From Nocardioides deserti (lineage in GTDB: Bacteria; Actinomycetota; Actinomycetes; Propionibacteriales; Nocardioidaceae), in NCBI RefSeq assembly GCF_014266025.1, contig NZ_JACMYC010000007.1, positions 124,001 through 188,000 of the forward strand: 64,000 nucleotides of DNA. Reading direction: 5' to 3'. The position numbers and the translations under genes are program-made. Of this stretch, positions 15,622-23,676 are shown piece after piece. The notes beneath the pieces are model-generated. The model was given only the letters and a program-made list of their open reading frames with translations. It did no database searches and was not told the origin of the DNA. Numbering within the stretch: the first letter of the stretch is position 1; the number at the start of each line of letters is the position of its first letter.

Positions 15622-16212
15622 GTGAGCGACCGGCAACTGCCCGCCAGCAGCGCGGCCAAGACCGCCCTGCGCGACCAGGTCCTGGCCGGTCGCCGACGGC
15701 GCTCGCTGCTCGCCCTCGGGGAGGACGCGCGCGCCACCGCCGAGCACCTCCTCGCGACCCCGGAGGTACGCCGCGCGGCGACCGTCGCGGCGTACGTCTC
15801 GATCGGCGGGGAGCCCGGCACCTCCTTCCTCCTCGACGCGCTCGCGGCGACCGGCAGGCGCGTCCTGCTGCCACGGCTGCTGGCCGACGGCGACCTCGAC
15901 TGGGGCACCTGGCGCGGTGACGGGTCCCTGGTCCGGGCCCGGATGGGCCTGCTGGAGCCGGTCGACTCGCTCGGCGTGGACGCGATCGCGACGGCCGACG
16001 TGGTGCTGGTGCCGGGGCTCGCGGTCTCCGCGACCGGGATGCGGCTGGGCCGCGGCGGCGGCTCCTACGACCGGGCGCTCGCGCGGGTCCCGGTCGGCAC
16101 GTGGACGTGCGTGCTGCTCGGGGACGACGAGGTCGGGCTGGACGTGCCCTCCGAGCCGCACGACCGGGCGGTGCTGGCGGCGGCGACCCCGTCCGGCATC
16201 ACTCGCTTCTAG
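15622..16212 (+). CDS. 5-formyltetrahydrofolate cyclo-ligase
   Basis: The product has 196 residues. The enzyme converts 5-formyltetrahydrofolate to 5,10-methenyltetrahydrofolate with ATP. The family motif GMRLGRGGGSYDRAL is present at about 139-153, and the basic N-terminal region KTALRDQVLAGRRRR carries the usual Lys/Arg. The start is GTG. TAGGCT at 15609-15614 lies only eight bases upstream and no ribosome site is seen, so the mRNA may be leaderless. Its stop overlaps the stop of the convergent acylase gene by four bases. Confidence 0.93.
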   Translation: MSDRQLPASSAAKTALRDQVLAGRRRRSLLALGEDARATAEHLLATPEVRRAATVAAYVSIGGEPGTSFLLDALAATGRRVLLPRLLADGDLDWGTWRGDGSLVRARMGLLEPVDSLGVDAIATADVVLVPGLAVSATGMRLGRGGGSYDRALARVPVGTWTCVLLGDDEVGLDVPSEPHDRAVLAAATPSGITRF

Positions 16213-18803
16213 TCCGCCTCGGCCGGGACCAGCCTGAGCACGTCCTCGCCCGCGGCCTCGACGGCCTCGCGGCTGAACGGCCAGGCGATCGTCTCGCCAC
16301 GCGCCCACAGGTCGGTCTGGTCGGTGTAGTGCCCGCTGGCCGGGTGGCCGGAGACGCCGCTCAGGTTGATCCAGCGCGAGTCGTCGAGGTCGGCCAGCGA
16401 CACGACCATCCGCATCGACGGCGCCGAGGTGACGGCGTACCCCTCCGCCGCGTCCCAGGCGGTCGCGTCCACCGTCGACGACCCGCCGCCGACCTCCCAG
16501 GGCCCGCGGTTCACCAGCTCCTCGACCGGCCGGATCCCCGACTCACCGAGCGACGGCGAGCGCAGCTCGAGGGTGTGCAGCGCGCCCCACGACCAGTCCT
16601 CGGGGTGCAGCGACTGGAGCCGGGTCAGCTCGTCGCGCGCCTCGAGCAGCGCGGTGCGCAGCACGTCGTCGCGGCGCTCCACGACGTCCTCGGTGGTCAC
16701 GTCGTCCCACCACGGGTCGGCCGGCTCGCGCAGCAGGCCGCTGACCACGGCGAACCAGCGCTGGCCGCCGTCGGGCCACACGTCCTCGGGCAGCTCGTCG
16801 TGGAAGGTCTGCTCGAGCAGCGTGCGCCAGACAACGTTGTAGGACGCCGCGGCCGCGCTGTCGGCCGACTGCGAGCCGTCCCAGCCGTCGAGCAGCCGCT
16901 GGCCGGCCGAGGCGTAGCCGCGCGGGAGGTCGACGTCGAGGAGGTACGGCACGAGGGTCGCGGCCATCGGGTTGCGGTCGTCGAGCTGCAGCTCGGCCAT
17001 CTCCGCGACCGACAGCTCGCCCTCCTCGACGAGCAGGTCGCGGATCCGCTGGGAGCGGTAGCCGCGGTCCCAGTCCTGGGTGAGCGGGTAGGGGTAGTCG
17101 GGGCCGACGACCGCCTGGTTGGCCGTCACGACGAACCCCTCCTCGGGGTCGAGCACGTGCGGCAGCCCCGCGAACGGGACCGTCTCCCCGCTCCAGTCGT
17201 CCTCGGGCCGCCAGCCCTCGGCCGGCCACCGGCCGTCGTTGCCGGACTTGCGGATCGGCACCACGCCCGGCGCCTGGTAGCCGATGTGGCCGGCGCGGTC
17301 GGCGTACACGAGGTTCTGCGCCGGCACCGCGAACGACGCCGCCGCCTCGCGGAAGGAGTCCCAGTCGGTGGCGGTGTTCATCGCGAGGATCGCGTCGGCG
17401 GTCGCGCTCGGCTGCAGCGCCGTCCACGCGAGGGCGACCGCGTGCTCCTGCTCCGAGGAGGCGCCGACCGTCGCGAGACCGTCGTCGACGTCGGAGAGCA
17501 GCGGTCCGTGCCGGGTCGCCCGGACCTCGATCGTCACCGGGTCGCCGCCGCGGACCTCGATGGTCTCGGTGCGCGTACGCAGCGGGAGCACCGCGCCGTC
17601 GTACCGGTAGCCGTCGTCGCCGACGACCCGCTCGAGGTAGAGGTCGGCCACGTCCGGGCCGAGGTTGGTGAATCCCCACGCGATTTGCGCGTTGTGGCCG
17701 ATCACCACGCCCGGCACGCCGGAGAACGTGAACCCGGCGACCTCCATCGGGCAGGCCTCCGACACCGTCCGGCAGTGCAGGCCCATCTGCATCCAGACCC
17801 CCGGCATCGACACGCCCAGGTGCGGGTCGTTGGCCAGCAGCGGCGCGCCGGTCGCGGAGTGCTCGCCGTCGACGACCCAGCTGTTGGAGCCGATCCCGTC
17901 GCCGCGACCCAGCCACGACGGCACCGCGTCGAGCGCGTCGCGGACGCTGCGCAGCGCCTCGCTCCAGCCCGGCTCCGCGCGCCACGCGGGCCGCTGCGGC
18001 AGGCGGGTCCCGCCGGTGGTGGCCTCCGGCTCGAAGACCCCGTCCACGACGGCGCCGCCGTCGACGATCGGCGCGTGCTCGTCGAAGGGGTACGCCGGCC
18101 ACAGCTGCTCCGCGCGCCGCTCCCCCACCGCCGCCGCGGTCAGTGCCCGGTCGACCTCGTCGCCCATGTTGCCGCGCAGGTCCCACGCCATCGCCTTGAG
18201 CCAGGCCAGCGAGTCCACCGGCGACCAGTCCTCGGGCCGGTAGCCGAGGCCGGACCCGTTGAGGACGGTGTACTCCACCGCCAGCTGGGACGGCGACCGC
18301 TGGCGCAGGTAGGCGTTGACCCCGTCGGCGTACGCCTCGAGCACCTGCCGCGTCCGCGGCGCCACGATCGCGAGCTCGCGCTCCGCGACGCGCCGCCAGC
18401 CCATCGTGCGGACCGCCTTGTCGCTCTCCAGCGCCGCCTCGCCGAACATCTCCGCCAGCCGGCCCGCCGTCGCGTGCCGCCGCACGTCCATCTCGAAGAA
18501 CCGCTCCTGCGCGTGCACGTAGCCCTGCGCCTTCACCAGGTCGGTCAGCGAGTCGGCGTAGACCTGCGGCACGCCGTGCTCGTCGCGCACCACCTCGACC
18601 TCGGCCTCGAGACCCGGCAGCTCGGCGGTGCCCGACCACTCCGGCAGCGGCCGGCGCAGCAGCACGCCGACGGTGACGACACCGGCGACCAGCACCAGGA
18701 CCAGCCCGGCGGCGACGTACGACGACACCCTCGCCCAGCGCGGCCACGACCGGAGCACGGCCAGCGGCCGGCGCCGTCGGGGGGACGTCTGCTGGTCGGG
18801 CAT
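16209..18803 (-). CDS. Penicillin-acylase-family Ntn hydrolase
   Basis: The product has 864 residues. It belongs to the penicillin/cephalosporin/AHL acylases, which are made as a precursor and self-cleave to expose a catalytic serine. One membrane helix near the N-terminus (SSYVAAGLVLVLVAGVVTVGVLL) suggests an anchored, outside-facing enzyme. The alpha-chain motif DEHGVPQVYADSLTDLVKAQGY is present. The cleavage site is G-SNSW, giving Ser306 as the predicted nucleophile, and NDPHL follows. Substrate cannot be told from sequence; quorum-signal, beta-lactam or lipopeptide amides are possible. ATG at 18803 is preferred over an extension through the divergent promoter. Confidence 0.9.
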   Translation of the reverse strand: MPDQQTSPRRRRPLAVLRSWPRWARVSSYVAAGLVLVLVAGVVTVGVLLRRPLPEWSGTAELPGLEAEVEVVRDEHGVPQVYADSLTDLVKAQGYVHAQERFFEMDVRRHATAGRLAEMFGEAALESDKAVRTMGWRRVAERELAIVAPRTRQVLEAYADGVNAYLRQRSPSQLAVEYTVLNGSGLGYRPEDWSPVDSLAWLKAMAWDLRGNMGDEVDRALTAAAVGERRAEQLWPAYPFDEHAPIVDGGAVVDGVFEPEATTGGTRLPQRPAWRAEPGWSEALRSVRDALDAVPSWLGRGDGIGSNSWVVDGEHSATGAPLLANDPHLGVSMPGVWMQMGLHCRTVSEACPMEVAGFTFSGVPGVVIGHNAQIAWGFTNLGPDVADLYLERVVGDDGYRYDGAVLPLRTRTETIEVRGGDPVTIEVRATRHGPLLSDVDDGLATVGASSEQEHAVALAWTALQPSATADAILAMNTATDWDSFREAAASFAVPAQNLVYADRAGHIGYQAPGVVPIRKSGNDGRWPAEGWRPEDDWSGETVPFAGLPHVLDPEEGFVVTANQAVVGPDYPYPLTQDWDRGYRSQRIRDLLVEEGELSVAEMAELQLDDRNPMAATLVPYLLDVDLPRGYASAGQRLLDGWDGSQSADSAAAASYNVVWRTLLEQTFHDELPEDVWPDGGQRWFAVVSGLLREPADPWWDDVTTEDVVERRDDVLRTALLEARDELTRLQSLHPEDWSWGALHTLELRSPSLGESGIRPVEELVNRGPWEVGGGSSTVDATAWDAAEGYAVTSAPSMRMVVSLADLDDSRWINLSGVSGHPASGHYTDQTDLWARGETIAWPFSREAVEAAGEDVLRLVPAEAD

Positions 18804-18825
18804 GGTGCGCCATTCTGCCGTGTCG

Positions 18826-18857
18826 TAGAATTGGCAGTCGCACGACGAGAGTGCCAA
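18826..18857 (+). promoter_or_regulatory. Promoter -10 with CIRCE-like operator (HrcA type)
   Basis: TTGGCAGTC (18831-18839), nine bases, then GAGTGCCAA (18849-18857) form an inverted repeat with 8 of 9 matching positions. It agrees with the CIRCE consensus TTAGCACTC-N9-GAGTGCTAA at 15 of 18 positions, including the exact 9-base spacer. A TAGAAT -10 hexamer at 18826-18831 puts the predicted start point inside the repeat, as in HrcA-controlled groE promoters. The -35 is weak. It would control the zinc-ribbon gene at 18887. Confidence 0.6.
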
Positions 18858-18886
18858 CACCTCTGCTCAGACCCCCGGAGTGAACG

Positions 18887-19201
18887 TTGCCGACCTACCA
18901 GTACGCCTGCACCGAGTGCGGTCACGCCTTCGAGCAGTTCCAGAGCTTCTCCGACGACGCCCTGACCGAGTGCCCCGAGTGCTCGGGCCGCCTGCGCAAG
19001 CTGTTCAACGCGGTCGGCGTCGTCTTCAAGGGCTCGGGCTTCTACCGCACCGACAGCCGCTCCGGCTCCTCCTCCACCGACGGCGGATCCAGCTCCTCGA
19101 GCAGCTCCGGCTCCACCACCTCGGACAGCTCCTCCTCGTCCAGCTCCTCGAGCTCGACGACCTCGACCTCCACGAGCAGCACCCCCGCCGCCGCCTCCTG
19201 A
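18887..19201 (+). CDS. FmdB-family zinc-ribbon protein with serine-rich tail
   Basis: The product has 104 residues. The first 60 are an FmdB/CxxC-CxxC zinc ribbon with Cys8, Cys11, Cys29 and Cys32 (YQYACTECGHAFEQF and CPECSGRLRKLF). FmdB-like proteins are described as putative regulators, but their job is not settled. The last 45 residues are almost only Ser, Thr and Gly. TTG is the start because GGAG precedes it at the right distance and no ATG or GTG is in frame. The CIRCE-like site upstream suggests heat-shock control. Confidence 0.85.
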   Translation: MPTYQYACTECGHAFEQFQSFSDDALTECPECSGRLRKLFNAVGVVFKGSGFYRTDSRSGSSSTDGGSSSSSSSGSTTSDSSSSSSSSSSTTSTSTSSTPAAAS

Positions 19202-19268
19202 CCCGTCCCGCGGGCGGGCCTGTGGAGAGGCCGACGCACACGGGCGCGGATCCTCCTACCGTCGGGGC

Positions 19269-19898
19269 ATGCGCCTGCCCGACCGCCTGACCCGCCCCGC
19301 CCGAGCGGTACGCCGTGCGGTGCTGGCGCGCCGCCGGCTGCTGGCCGCGGTGCTCGCCGCCGTCGCGGTGGCGGCCGCCCTGCAGGCGACCGCCCGGCCG
19401 GCGCCGGCGACGGTCGCGGTGACCGTGGCAGCGCGGGACCTGCCGGTCGGCGCGGTCGTGGGGCCCGAGGACCTGGCGACGGCCGCCTGGGCGCCGGGCA
19501 GCGCGCCGGTGGACCTGCCCGACCCGGTCGGGCGCGTGCTGGCGGCGCCCGTGCGGGCCGGTGAGCCGGTCACGGACGTCCGGCTGGTCGGGCCGGGGCT
19601 GACCGAGGGGCGACCCGACCTGGTCGCGGTGCCGGTGCGCCTGCCCGACGCCGGGATGGCCGCGCTGCTTGAGGTGGGCGACGAGATCGACCTGCTCGCG
19701 GCCGACCCGCGCTCGGGCGGCGCGGACGTGGTGGCGAGCGGCGTGCCCGTGCTCGCCCTGCCGGTCGACGACGACGCAGCCGTCGGCGGCAACGGGCTGA
19801 CCGGGCGCCTGGTCGTCGTCGGCGCCGCCGTCACCGAGGTCACGGCCGTCGCCGATGCCGCCACGCGCTCCTTCCTGACCTACGCGTGGAGCCGCTAG
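19269..19898 (+). CDS. SAF-domain protein (CpaB/RcpC-like)
   Basis: The product has 209 residues. An Arg-rich start is followed by one membrane helix (about 24-40) and a SAF domain (about 48-108) with AARDLPVGAVVGPEDLATAAW, the pattern of CpaB/RcpC proteins of Flp/Tad pilus assembly. A second beta-rich domain follows (DLVAVPVRLPDAGMAALLEV). No other pilus genes are in the window, so it may be a stand-alone envelope protein. It runs in the same direction as the zinc-ribbon gene and mscL. Confidence 0.8.
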   Translation: MRLPDRLTRPARAVRRAVLARRRLLAAVLAAVAVAAALQATARPAPATVAVTVAARDLPVGAVVGPEDLATAAWAPGSAPVDLPDPVGRVLAAPVRAGEPVTDVRLVGPGLTEGRPDLVAVPVRLPDAGMAALLEVGDEIDLLAADPRSGGADVVASGVPVLALPVDDDAAVGGNGLTGRLVVVGAAVTEVTAVADAATRSFLTYAWSR

Positions 19899-19943
19899 CG
19901 TGCCGGGGATCCCCGGTCTCGGACCCATTCCCCTGGAGGCAGC

Positions 19944-20303
19944 ATGCTCGGCGGCTTCAAGAACTTCCTGCTCCGCGGCAACCTCATCGACCTCGCGGTC
20001 GCGGTCATCATCGGCACGGCGTTCGGAGCCGTCGTCACGACGTTCACCAACTGGCTCACGGCGCAGCTGCCCGAGTCGGCGGACGAGTACTTCACCAACG
20101 CACCGAACTCGTTCGGCGCGTTCCTCAACGCCGTCATCTCGTTCGTGATCCTGGCGGCGGTCGTCTACTTCTTCATCGTCATGCCGTACACCAAGGCCAA
20201 GGAGCGCTACTTCCCGAGCGCCCCTCCGGGCACGCCCGAGGACATCACGCTGCTCAAGGAGATCCGCGACCTGCTCGCGAGCCAGCAGCGCCCGCAGGCC
20301 TGA
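19944..20303 (+). CDS. mscL: Large-conductance mechanosensitive channel MscL
   Basis: The product has 119 residues, slightly shorter than the E. coli protein. MscL opens under membrane tension during osmotic downshock. The N-terminal FKNFLLRGNLIDLAVAVIIG (TM1) with the constriction region, the periplasmic loop, the second helix (AFLNAVISFVILAAVVYFFI) and the C-terminal helix DITLLKEIRDLLA are all present. A GGAGG site lies just before the ATG. Confidence 0.96.
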   Translation: MLGGFKNFLLRGNLIDLAVAVIIGTAFGAVVTTFTNWLTAQLPESADEYFTNAPNSFGAFLNAVISFVILAAVVYFFIVMPYTKAKERYFPSAPPGTPEDITLLKEIRDLLASQQRPQA

Positions 20304-20324
20304 GGCTCACCCGGAGCCCGCGGA

Positions 20325-20504
20325 TCAGCCGCCGTGGTGCGGCGGCACCTGCTCCTTCAGCCAGGTGTCGCCGTCCCGGCGGTCCCGGGCTTCCGGGTCC
20401 TCGCGCTCGTCGCGGGTCGTCTCGGGAAGCACCTCGCCGAAGACCTCGGCGCGGCGCCGCGCCTTCTCCCAGTCGCTGGGCAGCCGCTCGTCGGGGCCGG
20501 TCAT
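20325..20504 (-). CDS. Small conserved-looking hydrophilic protein
   Basis: The 59-residue product is strongly charged (MTGPDERLPSDWEKARRRAE at the start) and ends in WLKEQVPPHHGG. Codon use is that of a real gene (third positions G or C) and the residue make-up is unlike the arginine- or proline-rich shadow frames around it. It lies 21 bases after the stop of the LytR-CpsA-Psr gene on the same strand and could be co-transcribed. I recognise no named family. Confidence 0.6.
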   Translation of the reverse strand: MTGPDERLPSDWEKARRRAEVFGEVLPETTRDEREDPEARDRRDGDTWLKEQVPPHHGG

Positions 20505-20525
20505 CCGCAGGTCCTCATGCCGCGC

Positions 20526-21788
20526 TCACGCACACAGGCCTGCGGCCTCGAGCTCCCGGGCGCGCTCCTCGTCGTCGGGGCGCGGGGTGCCTGACGGGCT
20601 GGTGGAAGGGCTGCCCGAGGGCGACCCGCTCGGGCCGTCGGAGGAGTCACCGCCGAGACCCGGCACGTTGCCGGCGTCGATGACGCCGTCCTGGAGCCGG
20701 CGGCTGAGCGGCTCGTCGTTCGCGACGCGCCGCCACACCTGCTCGGCCTCCGGCAACCACTCGACCCGGCCGGGGTCGACCTCGCTGTACTCGAACGGCA
20801 CGGTGATGAACTTGATGTTGTCCAGCCCGATGTGCTGGAAGCTGTAGCCGACCTTGCCGAGCGCGAAGAGGTTGTCGAAGTCGGTGGTGAGCGAGTCGAC
20901 CGCGGCGTCGAGGAAGTTCACGACCCGGTCGGGGCGGGCGAGCACGTTGCCGGAGACGACCTTCTTGGCCATCGCCGCGATGAACGCCTGCTGCCGCTTG
21001 ATCCGGCCGATGTCGGAGCCGTCGCCCAGGGTGTAGCGGGCGCGCACGTAGTTGAGCGCCTCCTTGCCCTCGATCTCGCGGGTGCCGGCCGGGATGTTGA
21101 TGCCGTGGGCCGGGTCGGAGATGTCCTCGGGGATGCACACCTCGACGCCGTCGATCGCGTCGACCATGTCCTGGAACCCCTGGAAGTCGACGACCACGTA
21201 GTTGTCGAGCTTGACGCCGGTGAGCTGCTCGAACTGGCGCATCGTGCAGGCCGGCCCGCCGATGGAGTAGGCCGCGTTCCACATGACGCCGTCCTCGGCG
21301 GGGATGACGTCGCCGTCCTCGGTGAAGCACTCGGGCCGGTCGACCAGGGAGTCGCGCGGGATGCTGACGCCGTACGCGTTCTCCCGGTCCGCGGAGAGGT
21401 GGAACAGGATCGTGGTGTCCGAGCCGCCCCCGGCCTCCTGGTCGATCGCGTTGCCGACGCCCTCGCGGGTGTCGTCACCCATCACCAGGATGTTGAGCGG
21501 GTCCTGCGGCCCATCGACCGCGACCGCGCTCGGCCGGTCGTCGCCGAGCTGCTCGCTGAGGTCCTCGACGGTCAGGTCGCCGTTGAGCGAGCGGTAGAGG
21601 AAGACCACCGAGAGGCCGGTGACCATCGCGAGCACGACGGTGGTGACGACGAGCACCCGGGCGACGGTGTGCCGGCGGCGGGCCCGGGCCTTGCGACGAC
21701 CGGCGCGGCCACGGGTGTCGGGCTTGCGGCGGGCCTCGGCGCGCGGCGTGCCGGCAGCGTCCGGTGACGGGGGCTGCTCGTCGGGCAT
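20526..21788 (-). CDS. LytR-CpsA-Psr family cell-wall protein
   Basis: The product has 420 residues. LCP enzymes transfer polyprenyl-linked glycopolymers to peptidoglycan outside the membrane. A basic cytoplasmic N-terminus is followed by one membrane helix (about 43-67), then the LCP domain (about 95-290) with NILVMGDDTRE, GGSDTTILFHL, SIPRDSLVD and GRIKRQQAFIAAM, which contain the phosphate-binding Asp/Arg residues. The C-terminal tail is Ser/Pro/Gly-rich. A GAAGGTGATCC site precedes the ATG, and CAGAAT (near 21818) may be its -10. Confidence 0.93.
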   Translation of the reverse strand: MPDEQPPSPDAAGTPRAEARRKPDTRGRAGRRKARARRRHTVARVLVVTTVVLAMVTGLSVVFLYRSLNGDLTVEDLSEQLGDDRPSAVAVDGPQDPLNILVMGDDTREGVGNAIDQEAGGGSDTTILFHLSADRENAYGVSIPRDSLVDRPECFTEDGDVIPAEDGVMWNAAYSIGGPACTMRQFEQLTGVKLDNYVVVDFQGFQDMVDAIDGVEVCIPEDISDPAHGINIPAGTREIEGKEALNYVRARYTLGDGSDIGRIKRQQAFIAAMAKKVVSGNVLARPDRVVNFLDAAVDSLTTDFDNLFALGKVGYSFQHIGLDNIKFITVPFEYSEVDPGRVEWLPEAEQVWRRVANDEPLSRRLQDGVIDAGNVPGLGGDSSDGPSGSPSGSPSTSPSGTPRPDDEERARELEAAGLCA

Positions 21789-21880
21789 GGATCACCTTCG
21801 CATCAGGAGGAACGTCCCATTCTGACCGGCACCGGTGAGGAACCCCAAACGGCCTCAGCGACTTCTCAGGCGGGGCGTGC

Positions 21881-23446
21881 TCAGCGTCGGGGCCGCGGCG
21901 GCGGCCCGAGGTCGACCCGGCACTCCGCGCCGGCGCAGTCGCGCAGGACCTTCAGCCGCCGCTTCATCTCGCGCACCACGGGCCGGTGGCGGGCGTCGTA
22001 CGCGAGGTTCTCCAGCTGGTAGCGGTCGCGGCGGTTGTCGTAGAGCTCCAGGAACCCGGACTCGCTCCAGCGGACGAAGGTCCACCGGTCGTTGCGGACG
22101 CCGCGGTACCACCACGGTGCCGGCGAGTCGTCGGCCCGACCACCGGCCTGGACCAGGATGTCGCTGTCGCGGCGCGGGCGGTCGCGGTCCCGGACGAACG
22201 GCATGATCGAGCGGCCGTCGACCACGCGCCCGGGCTCCACCTGCGCGACGTCCAGGATCGTCGGGGCCAGGTCGACGGTCGTGACCGTCTGCCGACGGGT
22301 CGCGCCCTTCGGGAACCCGGGGCCGCGGGCCAGCAGCGGCACCCGCACGGACTCCTCGTAGGGGAGGATCTTGCCGCGGTAGCGGTGCTCGCCGAGCAGG
22401 TAGCCGTTGTCGGAGGTGAACAGCACGACCGTGTCGTCGAGCTCGCCGGCCCGGCGCAGCGCCTTGAAGGTCTGGTCGACGCCCTGGTCGACCGCCGCGA
22501 GCGCGCGGATCCGGTTGCGGTGGAGGTACGTCGCGGAGCGGCGCCCGATCTTGTCGCGCTTGCGGATCTCGTGGCTCTTGTCGCTCACGTCGGCCTCGTC
22601 GAAGGACGGCTTGCGGACCGACGGCGGGACGGCCTTCCGGTAGAGCGCGCGGTGACGCGGGGCCGGCATCGGCGGCCGCGCGCAGCCCGCGTCGTCCACG
22701 CACATGCCGTGCGGGGCGTAGTAGGAGGCCCAGATGAAGAACGGCTGGTCCGCGGCCGACCAGTCCTCGACCAGCCGCACGGTGTCGTCGCGGACCACGT
22801 CGCTGGAGTAGTCCTTGGCGTGGAAGACCGGGTCGCCGTTGCCGTACATCGGGTAGCGCAGGTAGCCGAACTCGTTGGTCGTGGCGACGTTCCAGTAGTC
22901 CCAGCCCCGCGGGACGCCCTGGGTGGCGTCGTACTGGTTGAGGTACTTGCCGCTCATCCCGACCAGGTAGCCCGAGTCCTGGAGCCAGGCGGCGAGCGTG
23001 TTGTCGGGGTCCTTGAGCGCGCCGACGCCGCCGTACGGCCCCCCGTTGGTGTGGACGCCGTTGTTCTGCGCGAACTGACCCGTGACGATCTCCGCGCGCG
23101 CCGGGCAGCACAGCGGGTGCGGCGAGATCATGTTGCGGAACGTCACCCCGCCGCGCCCCAGCCACCGCCGGGTCCTGGGCATCCAGCGCATGTCGCTGAG
23201 CGCCTGGTCGTCGGTCGTGATCAGCACGACGTTGGGCCGGTCGTCGCCCTCGCGCCGGGCGTCCGGGCGGTGTCGGGGCCGCTCGTACTCGTAGCCGCCG
23301 GCGTTCATGCCCGACCGCTGCCCGGCCGTCGGCTCGATCCGCTCGGTGCGGGGCACGTCCTCGCGCATCGGGGACGACAGCGCGCTCGCGACCACCACGG
23401 CCACGACCAGCACGATCCCCAGCAGGACGAGCACCCGACGCAGCAC
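21881..23446 (-). CDS. Secreted or membrane-anchored sulfatase
   Basis: The product has 521 residues. It is a type I sulfatase. The cysteine of the C-x-P-x-R motif (CCPAR, Cys113) is the predicted formylglycine residue. Metal-site segments LITTDDQ and LFTSDNGYLLGEHR are present. An N-terminal hydrophobic helix suggests export or anchoring. GTG at 23446 is preferred since AAAGGGGGA precedes it; an in-frame GTG six codons earlier (23464) is the alternative. Activity needs a formylglycine-generating enzyme elsewhere in the genome. Confidence 0.9.
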   Translation of the reverse strand: MLRRVLVLLGIVLVVAVVVASALSSPMREDVPRTERIEPTAGQRSGMNAGGYEYERPRHRPDARREGDDRPNVVLITTDDQALSDMRWMPRTRRWLGRGGVTFRNMISPHPLCCPARAEIVTGQFAQNNGVHTNGGPYGGVGALKDPDNTLAAWLQDSGYLVGMSGKYLNQYDATQGVPRGWDYWNVATTNEFGYLRYPMYGNGDPVFHAKDYSSDVVRDDTVRLVEDWSAADQPFFIWASYYAPHGMCVDDAGCARPPMPAPRHRALYRKAVPPSVRKPSFDEADVSDKSHEIRKRDKIGRRSATYLHRNRIRALAAVDQGVDQTFKALRRAGELDDTVVLFTSDNGYLLGEHRYRGKILPYEESVRVPLLARGPGFPKGATRRQTVTTVDLAPTILDVAQVEPGRVVDGRSIMPFVRDRDRPRRDSDILVQAGGRADDSPAPWWYRGVRNDRWTFVRWSESGFLELYDNRRDRYQLENLAYDARHRPVVREMKRRLKVLRDCAGAECRVDLGPPPRPRR

Positions 23447-23563
23447 CGGTCCCCCTTTCCGCACGTCCGCCCCGGAGTCCCCGGGCCGCCCCCAAGGTTA
23501 AGGAATCGACCCAGCGACCCTCGCATCGCGGACCCGTGCCGGGCCTGCCAGGATTGTCGCCAC

Positions 23564-23636
23564 GCCCCAGTAGCTCAGCGGATAGAGCAGCCGCCTCCTA
23601 AGCGAAAGGTCGCAGGTTCGACTCCTGCCTGGGGCA
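23564..23636 (+). tRNA. tRNA-Arg (anticodon CCT)
   Basis: The acceptor stem GCCCCAG/CTGGGGC is perfect, and the D arm and T arm (GCAGG-TTCGACT-CCTGC) are canonical. The anticodon loop is CTCCTAA with anticodon CCT, reading AGG. The anticodon stem GCCGC/GCGAA has only three pairs next to the loop, with two mismatches at its base. CCA is not encoded. Confidence 0.9.
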
Positions 23637-23676
23637 CCCGGTTCCCTCAGCGGTCCGTCAGGTCCGCCAGGGTCCG

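Noticed and set aside
16101..18965. A plus-strand frame of 954 codons opposite the acylase gene
   Set aside because: Same antisense effect; the minus-strand product has a clear family and active site.
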